Shown: one piece after another, positions 22,068-34,249 of the stretch
Numbering within the stretch: the first letter of the stretch is position 1
How the letters are laid out: each line of letters starts with the position of its first letter
DNA from: Isoetes taiwanensis
Taxonomy: Eukaryota; Streptophyta; Lycopodiopsida; Isoetales; Isoetaceae
Assembly (NCBI GenBank): GCA_021234155.1
Contig: JAJEKV010000006.1
Location: 27,327,154 to 27,391,153, forward strand
DNA: 64,000 nucleotides
Reading direction: 5' to 3'
The notes under the pieces: generated by a model
Database searches by the model: none
What the model was told of the DNA's origin: nothing
The model's input: only the letters and a program-made list of their open reading frames with translations
Translations under genes and position numbers: made by a program

Positions 22068-24164
22068 GTAAGTATGACTAGTATTTTATGCATGCATTTT
22101 ATTAATATTGAGTCTGCTTGTTTAGAATATCATTTAGAACACTATTTTAGGGGGGTTGTCCTCTTATGGCATTCCTCATCCAAATATCTACATCCAATTA
22201 CGTGGTTAGGTCTTAAGACCACACCCTAAAGATGCGAATGAAAGGAATATAAGGGCTAAAAAAGTGTTTGTGCCCATCTTTTGTAAATCATCCACTTTAA
22301 AAATTGATCATTTTCTGCAATCCAAATGTTTAGGAGAATTGGTCATTTGCATACTTGTGTCCCAAATCGGCCCACGTTTTCTTATAATTGCCACATTCCT
22401 CTTGAACCACAATAGACATGAAGGCACATATTACACTCTACAGGTCCATAGGTGACTAGAAATTGCCCACATCTAGTAGGCATTCCACGTGCTTGCATTT
22501 GCAAACCAACGTAGATAACAAATCAATGTAGATTATGTGCTCATAGTTGTATTCGATTTGATGCAATTGTATTATAATAGAAATAGGATGGATTTGATGC
22601 AGTTGTATTAAAATAGAAATAGGAACTCAAGCCTGGTTTGTTAGCCTAGGAGCATTTGATCTTGCAAGATGTGTTTTTAACGGCTTTTTATCCATTCTAT
22701 GATAGTTATCATTTTGTAACAACTTTAATTTAACACTTTATAAATGCTTATTTTGTCCACTAACTTATTATGTGACTTTAACAGGATGCATCTTTACTAG
22801 TTGTCAATATGCTACGCATTCAATTGTAAGCTATTTCTACCAAGGTTTGTTGTAGTTGTCTCTAGTCTATTTTTTAACGGGGCAAGATAATTATACCTCG
22901 GCTTGGCAGATTCCGGAGCCAAAAAAATCTGCTTTTGGGATCCCTCGCCTGTCCTCCACACATAAATATAGAATTGGAAATATGTAAATGAAAAATTTGT
23001 ATAGAATACAATATATATATACAATGATTATGAAGGACCTATGAGAACTGACTAACATGAGCAAGTGACATTAACAACTAACGTTGGAAGGTTGGAACGA
23101 TACTCGACCTTATCTTGTATAGATGTGGCTATGGTATGCATTAGCGCCACTTCACATGTATGCTTATATGTCGCTTAACACGTTGCCTTGTAAGGACCCA
23201 ACGAGCAGTGTTCGTATGAGGACCCAATGAGCAATGTTCGTGTGGGGTGTGCATATTTATGGGTGGGTTAGTCTAGAATGGATGTTAAAAATTGCTCGTC
23301 TTTTTCTTATAAGCCTAATAATTAAGCATTATAAATTTATTAAGAGATCTCAATAGTTCATTTTGCAAGGTCTTGGACTTGCAGTTTTAAAAGCTTTCAA
23401 TTCTAATTCATTTACTGTTATCTTTTGCACTTATGTGATGACCATATACCTCGTATAATCATCACATAATGACGGTGATGTGAGGGGCTGAATATATGGG
23501 AGCTAACCTTTCCTTTTATGTTTTTCTTTTTTTTGTTCGTTTTATGTCACTGAAGAATAGAAAGATAACAAAGGACTTTTTTTAGGTTGGTTACTTGAAG
23601 AATAACTTTCTCACCCTAAATGGTAACAAGGCATCTATAGTTCAAGATTTCACGAACGTTCATGGTCATCAATCACGACTAGTGGCATACTAGAGCTACA
23701 TGATCAACGAAGGTGTTGGGTATGAGGGCGTCACAAACGACCAACGAGGATGGAGGCCAAAATTAGTAGCAAAAAAAAAAATAAATAAATAAAAAAAAAA
23801 TGAACATATTACTATTCATCAGCAACCAAATGAATAATTGATGTGTTTAAGTTAATAACTATTTTTGTTAAGCTAGCTAAACGCCTATGCTTGATAGGTT
23901 TTTCTTTAGTTATGACTGCATGCTCTTTAAAGTCCAAAATTTGAGATTTAGAGACATGTATTACCACCATAGAGCAATGCACGATGTCCAAGGAGAAGCC
24001 TTGATATTTTTCACCGACATACTCTCTTTGGTTTTTTGCCTTTGCTTTGGATTGGACTCAAATTGGTTGGTTATTGGACTCGGTGGTCACAGACCTTGTC
24101 ATAAGTGATGAGAATGTCATAAGTGATGAGGATGAAGGTGATCTTGACTCGTCTTTTTTCTATT
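22068..24164. other. Intron or intergenic DNA after the last certain TMC exon
   Basis: AT-rich, no convincing exon. A 33-bp tandem duplication lies at 22555-22622 (GATTTGATGCARTTGTATTA...), and an imperfect 27-bp one at about 23190-23245 (AGGACCCAAYGAGCARTGTTCGT). An A-rich low-complexity stretch lies at 23770-23800. Confidence 0.45.
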
Positions 24165-24520
24165 TTCCAGGTATTCATTGATCCAAGTAGTTCAGCAGTA
24201 GACTTCAATTTTGGTAAAGTTATGCCAAAATTTTTTAGAGCCGAAGACTGAATATATAGAGTCCTTGAGCAGTTAACAGTTTATATGCTGGATATACAGG
24301 GGCTGCCTATACCAGCCTAGTATGGACTCAAGTCACTATGAGTTACTCTTTGGCCAGACATTGGCAGTACAGACATGATGAAATTAAAAAGTTATGTCTG
24401 CTGGTTGGAGATCGAAATTTCTCTGTATTTTGTGAGATTAGTAATTTTAATACCTTCTTTTTTCTCTATGTTGTATTTTCTATATGATAAATAGAAATCC
24501 CTTCTTTTTCCTAAAAAAAA
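24165..24520 (+). other. Possible terminal TMC exon and 3' UTR
   Basis: After TCTATTTTCCAG the frame reads VFIDPSSSAVDFNFGKVMPK and reaches a stop at about 24250. An untranslated-looking stretch and A-runs near 24514-24535 follow. This could end the TMC gene, but the phase left by the exon ending at 22067 (one extra base) does not match this frame; in the matching phase translation stops after a few residues. Confidence 0.3.
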
Positions 24521-24654
24521 AAAAGAAAACAAAGAAATTTAAGAGGCATCCCCGAAGATTGGCAATAAGTGAGAAGATTGACGATAAGTTGAGCTCTTGG
24601 AGAATTCATAAGCAATCATTATTATTTACAAGAAATTTAACGCGACGGCGAACA

Positions 24655-25895
24655 TTTCTTTAGTTAAGGCCGTCGCGAATATTTCTTTAGTTCCAACCCT
24701 ATAGAGTTGATAAGCAAAACGTTCTTTATCTGATAGCAGATAGACATTTTAAATATTACCCGTGTTCATGCCTTACGTTTTGGTGCCCCATGGGATAAAG
24801 AGGTGCTGCTTTTAATTACTATGGGTCCCCGTTTGTCCCCGTTTGTCTACTTTCCTCCCCATCATCTTTTATTCTTTATGTTTATTTATTTCACCCAACG
24901 ACTGTCAATGGGTTTTGAGCTTCGAGGGGGGACACCCCAGATCGATAGCCTAACCAATAAACAGTCACTGCGATGATTGTTTTTCTTTGATTCGAAAGTC
25001 TAACCACCAGGGCAACACCTTTATCTATTTATCTATCTATTTAAACTTTAAGTGGATTGATCGATTTAGCCGAGAAAGTTTATCCATGCTAAATTTGTTC
25101 GCCAAGAAAAAATATTTTTGGCGTCCTATGCCTCAAAAATATCTTTGGGATGCTAAGCAAAGTAAGCAAACATGAACGAAGGATGAAGGGATGAGATGTG
25201 GGTAAAATAACAAAGTAATATGTGGGGAGGATCCCAACGGTTGAAGGGGATAGAAGGAGGAGACTAATGACGGGGATGGGAGGTGACCCGTGGACTAGTT
25301 GTAAGATAGAGTAGGCATGAAGAAGTATCAGGCTCAATGACCTATGAAATTAGGATTCCAAGATTAGTTGACACTAGTTTTTAGAATTAGCCAGTGTACC
25401 AGCCTATCTAGCACTTTATAAGCTATGCAGAATTATGTCTATTAGAGTTGGAAAAAAAAGAGAGCTTGAGGTTAGTTTCTTTAGGTATTTAAAATGCTCA
25501 TATTCTAAGTGTTCCTTCACGTGCTTATGTTTCATATTGCAGGCGTGCTTGGTCTCACCGGCCACGTAAAGGAAGCAAGTAGCATATATTCAGTCTTCAA
25601 AAATAACTATTGCATAGGAGCGATCTCCAACTTTTGCACAATAAAAAACAATCACTCATTGTTCTCATTTTGTCCCCCCAAGAACAGATTACTGTCATAA
25701 ACTGAGCATCTGCTTAGTAACCATCTGGTGAATTTTGCATGTTCTTACTGTATGTGCACGTAGAAATAAGTGTGGATCTCAAGATAGCTCGAGAATTGTT
25801 TAGTAATAAGTACAAGCTCTCAATTCCCCCTCTTGTTCCCTTACTTGTTTATGGATAATTTCTTAAATGATCTTTACTTAATGTCTAGCGGCACA
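24655..25895 (+). repeat. Duplicated non-coding segment, copy A
   Basis: The segment matches 50876-51838 plus 58679-58960 with small indels. Shared words include AAGCAAAACGTTCTTTATCT, TTTCACCCAACGAC and GGAAGCAAGTAGCATATATT. At 25577-25600 copy A has the uninterrupted sequence that in copy B is split by a 6.8-kb LINE. No named gene lies in it. A short frame after an acceptor-like TTGCAG at 25540 reads GVLGLTGHV in the other copy but meets a stop soon in this one. Confidence 0.85.
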
Positions 25896-26964
25896 TTCAA
25901 TTACATTAAGAAGTCCAAGCGTTGGATCACATTTTCTATTATCCCACATTAGGCAAAGGAAGCCCTGATTGTAATAATGTGGCATAACACCCTCGTTCCA
26001 GCAGGGTGTTATTCCTCTCATAACCCATTGCTCCTCATAGACTATCAATTTCACGGTTAAGATTGAGAAGATTATTAAATCAATGGTGATAATAACCTCT
26101 AAGAATTGTTTAAGAGAGGTCAACCCTCCCCTCTCAATGATCATAGTAGATAACCCTCTCGACTTGCCAGCTTTGACGCTAACTCATCTCAAAGGAAAAG
26201 TTAACCTCTTCATCATCAATAACTTAATTTGTTACATTTGACGAAGCATTTGGATGCTTCTGATCAATCCAATTTTACTAAATCCTGTATATTTATATAA
26301 TTTATATTTTGAGACACATCAGGGTTGCAAAGGTTATTATGACATGCACAATATGGGCAATGCATTCTATGTTTTGTTGGAGGCAAGTGGGCAGGTTGCT
26401 ACAGCATGTCTAAATCTCAGGTCCTTTTTCTTTCACTTTCTCGGCTTCTAATGTCCTAGATGGGCTTGCTAATGATGCTGAAAATATACTCAAGTAACAT
26501 GCAACCCCACTATAAAGAACTTCTTTAGATATCATTTTTAAAGTCTGGAATAGATGCTAAAGCTCGAGCACAACTCAAGCACCCCCGAACAACAGTAACA
26601 TACCTTACATAGACACCTATAGAAAGATCTCAAAGGCCATGTCAGGTCGACAGTAATGCAACAGACAAATAATGCAAGAACAATTTCCTGTTCAACCATT
26701 CATAGGGCACAAGGCGCTATTGACCAATTGGTAATTTATCCAAGTGGCATGTCAATATACAAAATGATCTACACAACATTGGCGAAGCGAAATCCAGTAC
26801 TCAACTATATATACTCGACAATATTTTTGCAAAGACATTAAAGTAGACCCCGATGTAGCAGAGGAGGTGGAGCGATGACACTGACAATCCCCTTGGATCA
26901 TAACAATGCCAAACCTATGCAATCTGAAAGCAGGTACCATTGCCACTACCGCATTAAACTCCTT
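25896..26964. other. AT-rich non-coding DNA
   Basis: No frame here resembles a known protein. An inverted pair of short words around 25980-26010 and 26040-26130 is weak. Nothing else stands out. Confidence 0.4.
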
Positions 26965-27675
26965 TTCTATTGTAATGTAGCATAATAATAGGGGGTTTCA
27001 GGGGCGATTTGGTATGGATGCATAAATCACAATTCTTGGGACCACCGACTATAACCCATAAAATAACTGAATGGGTTATTGTAAAAAAGAAACATAGATT
27101 CAAGAAAATAGAAGATATTTTTGTAGACAAACAAATCACAACATCTGCTATTATAAACACGAGTAACACAAGACAACTTGTTAGAACGACCACATTTCTC
27201 ATGCCTCCACAATGTCAACAGCCTCGGAGTTGTAATCCTATATAAGAAACACCTCTTTGCAATCAGACACCATACCCAACTCTCCACAGACAACACAATA
27301 GCAACCAAGTACACTTCCTACACAAACTCAAAAACCATGAATTTTACGTTCTTAACGTCTACAGGCCTCCAAAGTCATCTACCCCAAAATTCCTCACAGA
27401 CATTTTAGGAGTACCTTACATTATTGCTACAATAATCATTGGAGGAAAATTGGAGGCTTCAACATTGGTCTACTTATGGAAACAACCCTATCACAGTCCT
27501 TACATAACACCTTTACTGAATTCCACCAGCAAGTACACAAATCGACTCGACACAATGCGTTTCTGGATCACACCTGGATCAACTTCTCAATCACCTTGCT
27601 ATTGAGTGACCATTTAAAGAGTCTTACATCAATTAGGGAAAGCTTTTAAAACAAAAAAAAAAAAAAAAAAAAAAA
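26965..27675 (+). mobile_element. Probable non-LTR retroelement fragment with poly-A tail
   Basis: The plus strand reads NVNSLGVVILYKKHLFAIRH and, after a frame change, VLNVYRPPKSSTPKFLTD, which resembles the endonuclease domain of LINE ORF2 (the segment where such enzymes read 'ILNVYGP'). It ends in a pure A-run of about 24 bases at 27652-27675. The beginning (ATGTAGCATAATAATAGGGGG) resembles the start of the R1 repeats at 30228 and 42461. No RT is present. The fragment is short, with several stops. Confidence 0.4.
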
Positions 27676-28754
27676 TTTCATCCATTTAAGCAAATTTCAT
27701 TCAAATTATTGACGTATTGTTCAATGCTTTTAACTCACAATACGACTCTCATACGAGGAAGTTACAATCGCATATGCTACATTACATTTGTTATTGTCTC
27801 CGATGGGCAATGTGCGATTGCAAGCAATAACATTTTTTTCTTGTTTAGTGCAAGTCATGTCACAAACGAGCTGCTCCAGAAATCCCATTGACATTCCAAA
27901 TCGCGACACTAAGGATTGTTAGGAGGTCCTTTTTTTTTCTCTTACAGCTTTCTATCGTCCTGTTGTGGTGAATATATTGGAAACATATGAAGAAGACCCA
28001 CAAAGCAATGTTGGTTACACTGTGCGGAACAGACAAATCATGCACATTGAAAATTAGAGAAGGTATGCATTGTATTTGAATTGATTTTTGAGACTCTAGG
28101 TGTGTTTGTGTTTCCTATATTATAGCTAAATTTTAAGACATCCATCCTACTATCTTGTCTACATTAAATATTGTGTGTGTGATAAATGTTATTAGAGGTA
28201 ATTTGAGATCTCCTTTTGTCCCCATAAGAATCCTCCAATAGAATGAGTACTCTACATCAAACTGCAATTAATGCAGCATTAACAACTTCATTGCTGTCGT
28301 TTTTTTCCTATAACTTTTGTACTCATGAAAATTTTCATGGCGTTTGTTGCATTAGATGCAAAATGAAAAGATCTTTCAAGTGATATATGGTTATGATGTA
28401 TTTCAACACAAGCCATATGTGTTAACCTTAAAAATGTGGTTTTTGTTCTTTTCTTATATATTTACATCCCAAAAGATATAACAATGGGTTGTCATTAGAA
28501 AGATCTTGAGGAGGCGAATCCATTGCCACAAATAGTGTTGAATCGAAGTTTTTGATCAAAAGTTATAGTAGAAAATGACACCGCAAAAGTTAGTTAGGCG
28601 CATTAATTATCACGCCACATATCTTTGGAATAAAATACACTGGAGCTCTTCTCTTATTGGACAGTTTAAAAAGCTGATGTGGCTTTTTAAGCATCCCTTA
28701 ATGGGACAAAATGAGATCTCAAATTACCTCTAATTATTATTATTATTATTATTA
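27676..28754. other. AT-rich non-coding DNA
   Basis: No supported gene. It ends in an (ATT)n run at 28732-28755 that continues into the poly-T head of the next LINE fragment. Confidence 0.4.
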
Positions 28755-28755
28755 T

Positions 28756-30110
28756 TTTTTTTTTTGTTGAAGGACGTCAGACTTTATTCAATCAAAGAGT
28801 CAAATACAAGTATAAATGCAGAGACAGGAATAAAATCTCAGCGGATAAGCGGAGACCCACCGATTGAAGCAACCTGCCTAAGCATAAGAGTGCACATCCA
28901 AATACTCCTCAAAAATCAATCGCCTCTTGCGAGGGGCAAGTGAAGAACAATGATACGACTTTACAATGTAACCTTGAGCTTCTTGGAGAACACGATTATC
29001 TGCCACATCCAGACCTTTGAAGATTACCAATCTTCGTCTTTTTCGAGATAGTCCAAAGCAACCATCCCGGCTTTGCTAGATGAAAAGCCCGGCCTTGTAA
29101 CTCGGGTCCGTGTACTTGGGTAAATTGCCAAAAGCGGTTGTTGACTTGTTAGTGAAACCACGAAAAAGGGAAAACAACCAGTCCCATACCTGTCTAAGGT
29201 GTTCACACATGAAAAGCAATGCTCAATGGTCTCAGATCCACGCTTGCATACCTTTGGACCGATTTGATATTCTAGGGTTAAACTTATGGACAAGCACATT
29301 AACCCTTGCAGACACCTATGAAGAATGCCACCAAAGAAGCGCCACTTTAGGATGAAGTAGCTTGTCCCATGCCCAAGACCACACCTTACGCCATTGAAGA
29401 GGAGGAAGTTGAAGAGACCACTTATTAGGCGGAGGAAGAATATCGATATCAAGCAACAACCGATACATAGAGTTCACAAGTTTGCACTCCTTAATTTCTT
29501 CATGACAAACCCATACCAAAATATCTTCTTGGTGTGGCGAGAATAGGGTGTAGAAAATCAGCAACTTTTTGCCAAAGAACTCTATCCCATCGCCCCAATA
29601 GAAACTTTAATCGAAAAGCCTCCCATGTCGAAGCGGCCCTCGAGTCATACCATCTTTTGCAATAGTTAAGATTCCAGCACTTTTCCAACGTCTTTGAGTC
29701 AATGGGTGCACTGTAAAGCAAAGTGGTTGATTGTCTACCAGAGGGATCCACCAACAAGGTGCAGTCAACTGTACACAAGCAGTTGGACTGATGTGAAATA
29801 AAGTTTTGACTGTGTGCCAGGAATCTAACAATCCTTTTAAGAATGGAGAAGCGTTATGATAAGGCCGCAACTCATAAAATAAACTCCATGGAAGAACAGG
29901 TTTGAGTGTGACTTTACCAAAAGAAATACAGTAGGTAAGAGCCTGTGCAATAAGCCGTAACCCAGGAGAATCATCCTTACCTACGAGAAGCCGCCAAATG
30001 AATTTTGAGATCATAACCTTACTCTGCAAATGGAAATCTGTCAATAAATGTTTATTATTGAGTTTGTTCCAAATTTTCACTTGATCGTAGACCTTCTATT
30101 TGGAACGGAT
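28756..30110 (-). mobile_element. 5'-truncated LINE, ORF2 C-terminal part
   Basis: A poly-T run at 28756-28767 marks the 3' poly-A end of a minus-strand element. Inside, minus frames at 29607-30080 and 29316-29564 hold the zinc-binding reverse-transcriptase-associated region of plant L1-type ORF2: SKVMISKFIWRLLVGKDDSPGL, then RPYHNASPFLKGLLDSW, then KVWSWAWDKLLHPKVALLWW, with a Cys-containing tail (ETIEHCFSCVN) at 29024-29452. RT and endonuclease are missing. Frame changes between the pieces show decay. The 5' edge near 30110 is not sharp. Confidence 0.75.
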
Positions 30111-30384
30111 ATTTGTGGCTAAACAAACTGCCAACTTCTTGGCAAGTTGTTCAAAGTGCACTCACCATGATGTTCCAAGAAACATATATACATTGTTTAC
30201 ATCATGCAAGGCTTTCAAAATTCAGGAAGAATATGTAGCATAATAACAGGGGGTTTTCTTTGTGTTTTTGTACGCTTTTCACTAAGGTTTTCCTATGATT
30301 TCGTGATGTATTCAAATGGATGTACTAATGCGTACATCTAGAGTGCACCATTTCTGAGCCATTGATTTTAGCCTTTTTTTCCAA

Positions 30385-30660
30385 TGGTCAATAACCAATG
30401 GCTCACAACAAAAGCCCTTTTTTTGTGCGTGTGGTGCATAATGGTCAACAACCAATGGCTCACAACAAAAGCCCTAATGCGTACATCTAGAGTGCACCAT
30501 TTCTGAGCCATTGATTTTAGCCTTTTTTTTTTTCCAATGGTCAACAACCAATGGCTCATAACAAAAGCCCTTTTTTTGTGCGTGTGGTGCATAATGGTCA
30601 ACAACCAATGGCTCACAACAAAAGCCCTCTTTTTGTGTGTGTGATGCATAATGGGCACAT
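30385..30660 (+). repeat. Tandem array of an approximately 57-bp unit
   Basis: The unit contains CAACCAATGGCTCACAACAA, then AAGCCC, a T-run, and GTGCGTGTGGTGCATAATGG. It occurs about four times, interleaved with a partial copy of the sentence TGAGCCATTGATTTTAGCC. The homologous array in copy 2 (42595-42870) has a different number and order of units, so it has expanded and contracted since the copies separated. Confidence 0.85.
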
Positions 30661-31492
30661 GAAGGGCTTGAAGGGCGCATGTAGTGCAGTTTCCCCGCCG
30701 GCAACACCATTTCTTATCATAACTTTTGATCCAGAGCTCTGTTTGAGATGATTTTTATTGCGTTGGAAAGCTCTCTCTGAGATGTTTTTGATAGTGTATG
30801 ATATGGTTATGTTTGGTTAAGTTATCTATGCTAAAACAGCAATTTTTCGTCCGGGTTTTGTAGGCTTTCACATCCTACCGGTGATTATCTGAGGATTGCG
30901 CTTATTGGATATTGTTTTATGGCTCATTCCGAATGAAGCTTGCAAAAAATTACCATGCAATTTAGATTTTGAGGCAGTTATTAAGCAAATTCCAAGGCTT
31001 CTAGATCCTTGTGCTAACAAGCAAAAAAGTTTCCCACTTTGGTTTCTCACCACAAGAATCCATGGAGGCCAAAGGCTGCTGTTAAATTCTAGTTCAAAAA
31101 TATTTGTGTATGGGTGTTGCAAACTTTATGACTTTCAGAATAATGGGATCAATCCGCTCTATCTTTATGGTAACTTTTACTTATGTTCTATTTGTTTTAT
31201 TGTGATGAAATTCAAAAGCTACAGGTGATGAAAGCCTCAAAGGAATTCTAGTTTTTTTCTGGTTTGAATTCTAAATTTTTTGTCACACGGGGGGGGGGGA
31301 TGTCCCTAAGGCCCCGAAGGGGCCAAAAAAAATTTTTTGCAACACAAACCATTAACATCCAACATATAAAAATTAAATCCCCCAACACATAACAACCATT
31401 GACATTAACAACCAACACATAACTACCATTGACATTAATTAACACAACCATTGGGTCCAACACATTTAAATTAAAATCCCCCTTAAACCCCC

Positions 31493-31716
31493 TTTGGTTT
31501 GGGTGCATATTCACACGGGGGATGACGTAGGGTAGCGAGAGCCCTCATAATTGTATTTTGCACGTACAAAATTAACACCATATAGTATTCTGCTTGAAAT
31601 CTTATAGTATTTTGCGAATCTTGTTATACAGTATAGCAAATTTTGTACTTGCATACCCCACAAACGAGGAACTTTACGTACGGGAGTCACCCCCCGTGTG
31701 AATATGCACCCAAACC
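31493..31716. repeat. Inverted repeat with arms of about 30 bp
   Basis: The left arm GGTTTGGGTGCATATTCACA (from 31496) continues into CGGGGGATGAC. Its reverse complement is at 31686-31716 (GTCACCCCCCGTGTGAATAT and on). The 160-bp interior is AT-rich. R1 copy 2 has the left arm (from about 43611) and the interior but lacks the right arm. The structure could be a miniature element or the folded end of R1. Confidence 0.75.
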
Positions 31717-31767
31717 AACACCATTAAAGATCAATTTACCAACCCACACCATTAAAGATCAATTTAC
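31714..31767 (+). repeat. 27-bp tandem duplication
   Basis: ACACCATTAAAGATCAATTT followed by ACC is repeated twice with only small differences in the leader (ACCA / AACCC). Confidence 0.85.
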
Positions 31768-32726
31768 CTTCCTCTGAGTAGCCACTCAATCAACAAGAAT
31801 CTCATGTAAAGTCATGAGTCGAGCAAGGGCTATTTAAATTCATTTCAAATTTCAATGCATATATATATTCCTCAGAAAATATATGTTATTCCAAGACAGT
31901 CATTTTTACAAACACCAATATTCCCATGAATCTATTGCCTCCATGATTCGCTAGGACAAGCCATTGTTAATATTCTCTTCTTACAAATATCTGAGATGAT
32001 CTTGTTCTCCTTACAAACCTCAATAATCAATCAGATCTTTTCCTGCAAAGGATTTGGATAAACTGATTCAAAGTAACTGAATGGCATGGGACAAAATGAA
32101 ATTAGAAATCCATGTACGAAAGACTAACATATATTGAAATTTTATTTTCAAATGACACCTTACAAAATTTAATAAAGAAAAAGGATAGGTAGAGCACGAA
32201 ATATGCTTCAAAACCTTTCAGACCATTAACTGATGATATCATGCAATTGATAGAGTGGCGCATTTTTTGTTTCCCACAGAAGAACTAGAATGTCCATAGT
32301 CATGCCAATTTTTCAAGACAACATCTGATTGAATTTCTTGCTCAAACAAGAGGTTCATCTTTGAGAATAGAAATAAAAACTACTCTTATCTTTTTACTTT
32401 CTGTTGTTTACTCCAGAATACAACAAACAAGTTAAGGACCTTTTTTACGTGATTTCTTTGTGGCATCAATTATGTCATCTAACACCTTAGACAAAAGTCT
32501 TTCCATCATAAGCTGACAAATTTCTATGTTCTGTAGGTAACACTGGATAAGGCGATGTGCTTCCAGAAATAAAAGTTTAGTTCACAGTACCTATAGCATA
32601 ATCTTTTGTAGGCAGACTATAGATTTCGTTATGTTCCCAAAGCACAAGACAACATCAAGTTACTGCTTCAATCTTGGTTCTAATTATAGCTCAGGTCTTT
32701 TTCTTACATCTGGTAAAGTTATTTAA
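31768..32726. other. AT-rich non-coding DNA
   Basis: About 950 bp in which I see no gene, repeat or regulatory signal that I can support. Confidence 0.4.
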
Positions 32727-32924
32727 ATAAATGCCTGCAATCAAGACATGTTGCATAGTGCACAAGTCTACGAACAAATTGTTGAGGCTGGATACCAATC
32801 ACATGTCATTGTACAAAATGCACTTGTTAATAACTATGTGAAGTGTGGAAGCTTGAATGGAGCATATAAGACATTTGGTAGAGTAGAATCTTGAGATTCA
32901 GTGCAGGCAATGTGGATTATAGCT
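32727..32924 (+). pseudogene. Pentatricopeptide-repeat (PPR) protein fragment
   Basis: The plus frame reads INACNQDMLHSAQVYEQIVE, then GYQSHVIVQNALVNNYVKCG, SLNGAYKTFGRVES, a stop at 32892, then DSVQAMW. This is the standard plant PLS-type PPR pattern, with about two repeats: hxxG/SxxVHxxIVexGyxSxvxVxNALVxmYxKCGsl followed by AxxxFxrvxsxDxVxW. Such proteins bind organelle RNA. A stop in place of the usual basic residue before DSV, and the lack of repeats on either side, mark it as a broken relic. Confidence 0.8.
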
Positions 32925-33125
32925 TCACACGAGTTGGGCTCATACCGTACTGCTTAGAAAAAGGGCAAACAACTAAAATACTTGTATCAAAATTTACCCT
33001 TCAGGGCATTGTACATTCTACACCAATTGTGGAATAGTTTAGGACCATGTTCCACAAGGATGCAACTTAAAAGTGGTTTCAGGTTCCAACAAATTTGCCA
33101 TAAATCAAACTAAAATATTTTCTGT

Positions 33126-33304
33126 GGGACTGACTTCCTAGCATGATTACAGATATCATAAGCCTTTCATTATTGTCTCAATCTGCGTTTATACATCTTT
33201 GAAGTGTCATTGTGAAGCATGGGACTGACTTCCTAGCATGATTACAGATATCGTAAGCCTTTCAACGTTTTTTATACATCTTTGAAGTGTCATTTGAAGC
33301 ATGG
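33126..33304 (+). repeat. Tandem duplication of about 95 bp
   Basis: GGGACTGACTTCCTAGCATG begins both units (33126 and 33221). The second is shortened by about 12 bp in the middle. Both end in CTTTGAAGTGTCATTTGAAGC or close to it. Confidence 0.85.
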
Positions 33305-33697
33305 GAATTTCGCAGGGAGGCAATTCTTATTTCCTTTTGGATTTGTGCTAAATTTCAGCCAATGAAGTTAAATCCAAAAAAAGCATAGGGAGTGATTAAA
33401 TGGCTCTCCACCAACCCTTTTCTCTAATTTCTAAAATATTATATTTTTGCCATTGGCAAACTTGATGAACATTTTTTTTAATTTCCATAAATACATAATC
33501 CGCTGGGTGGCAAGCTGAGAATTTTCTATCAAGAAATTGTTAAGAAAATTAAGAAAGGAGGAGCGTAGACAAAATCCCAGTAAATTTGTTGAATACTCAG
33601 GTACAAACAACATCATTCTTCTTGTAAAACAGGAAGGGCTCTGACATATACTTATTATTATAATATAAAGAAAATTTGCAGTTTGACATTGACATAC

Positions 33698-33769
33698 AAA
33701 AACTGAAGCTTCTCAACATTCCCAATAGCCGTTGGTAACACTCCTGTCAGATTGCAACTTCCCATACGT
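33698..33769 (-). pseudogene. LRR receptor kinase exon (one leucine-rich repeat)
   Basis: On the minus strand an acceptor TGCAG is followed by exactly 72 bases and a GTATGT donor. The frame reads RMGSCNLTGVLPTAIGNVEK then LQF, one 24-residue plant LRR (NLTGxLPxxIGN). Exons of 72 bp, one repeat each, are typical of LRR receptor kinase subfamilies with a malectin-like domain. It belongs with the LRR exons at 39585-39894; the copia element at 34250-39447 lies between them. Downstream kinase exons were not found. Confidence 0.75.
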
Positions 33770-34244
33770 CTGCAAAAACAATATAGGAAAAGGTTTTCAG
33801 AAGCTCTAAGGGTAGATGAAACTAAAACTAATCAGAAAGGACATCCTATGTTTCATGTTAGTACTTGTACGTTTAAGTAAAGAATGTAAAAGCTTACAAG
33901 TCAAGCAGTTCTTCAACTGAGCAGTGGCTGTACCATCATACAATGTGTCTTGCCCAACCATGAATCCTCTCTCTTATAGGCAAAGAATACCTCCATGTCA
34001 TATTTCGGCTTGGCATGTCTACATTTTTATTGACATATTTGGGCATTTATTTTCACTTGCAATTACTACTGGTGGACCTAGACAATGAGCATTTTCTATG
34101 TTTTTTTGAAACTGAAGTATGGAGAAGGCGCACCATAATGTTCATGGATCTGAATAGCATGAGTTAGAACTTGTGGTGATGTGAATGAAGGACACTATCA
34201 GCAGGAAAAATACAAAATGCTACTGGTATCTGACGGGACATACT

Positions 34245-34249
34245 GTTCT
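34245..34249 (+). other. Target site duplication, left copy (GTTCT)
   Basis: GTTCT lies directly before the left LTR and again directly after the right LTR at 39448-39452. This is the 5-bp duplication expected from Ty1/copia integration. Confidence 0.9.

Larger units (their letters stand above)
30228..31716 (+). repeat. R1 compound repeat, copy 1
   Basis: This 1.5-kb block recurs at 42461-43798. It starts at ATATGTAGCATAATAACAGG. In order it holds a tandem array (30385-30660), a conserved region with an open frame shared by both copies (30896-31140; residues such as [20 protein letters not shown]), and a tail with G-rich motifs (CACACGGGGG) and an inverted repeat. I do not recognise the shared frame. 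It has the look of a gene fragment carried by a non-autonomous element. The ends have no obvious terminal repeats. Confidence 0.7.

Noticed and set aside
27009-27314. Overlapping frames on both strands near 27.1 kb as a host gene
   Set aside because: Only the plus reading gives LINE-endonuclease-like text, and it is broken; the minus frames are shadows.
30368-30710. Minus frames with HHTHKKRAFV repeats as a repetitive protein
   Set aside because: They come from the R1 tandem array and change frame with T-run length.
31282-31699. CACACGGGGG motifs as ends of a CACTA transposon
   Set aside because: The ends do not read CACTA and no 3-bp target duplication or transposase is present.
30228-31716. 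R1 as a Helitron
   Set aside because: No TC start, CTRR end or 3' hairpin could be placed, and there is no Rep/helicase frame.
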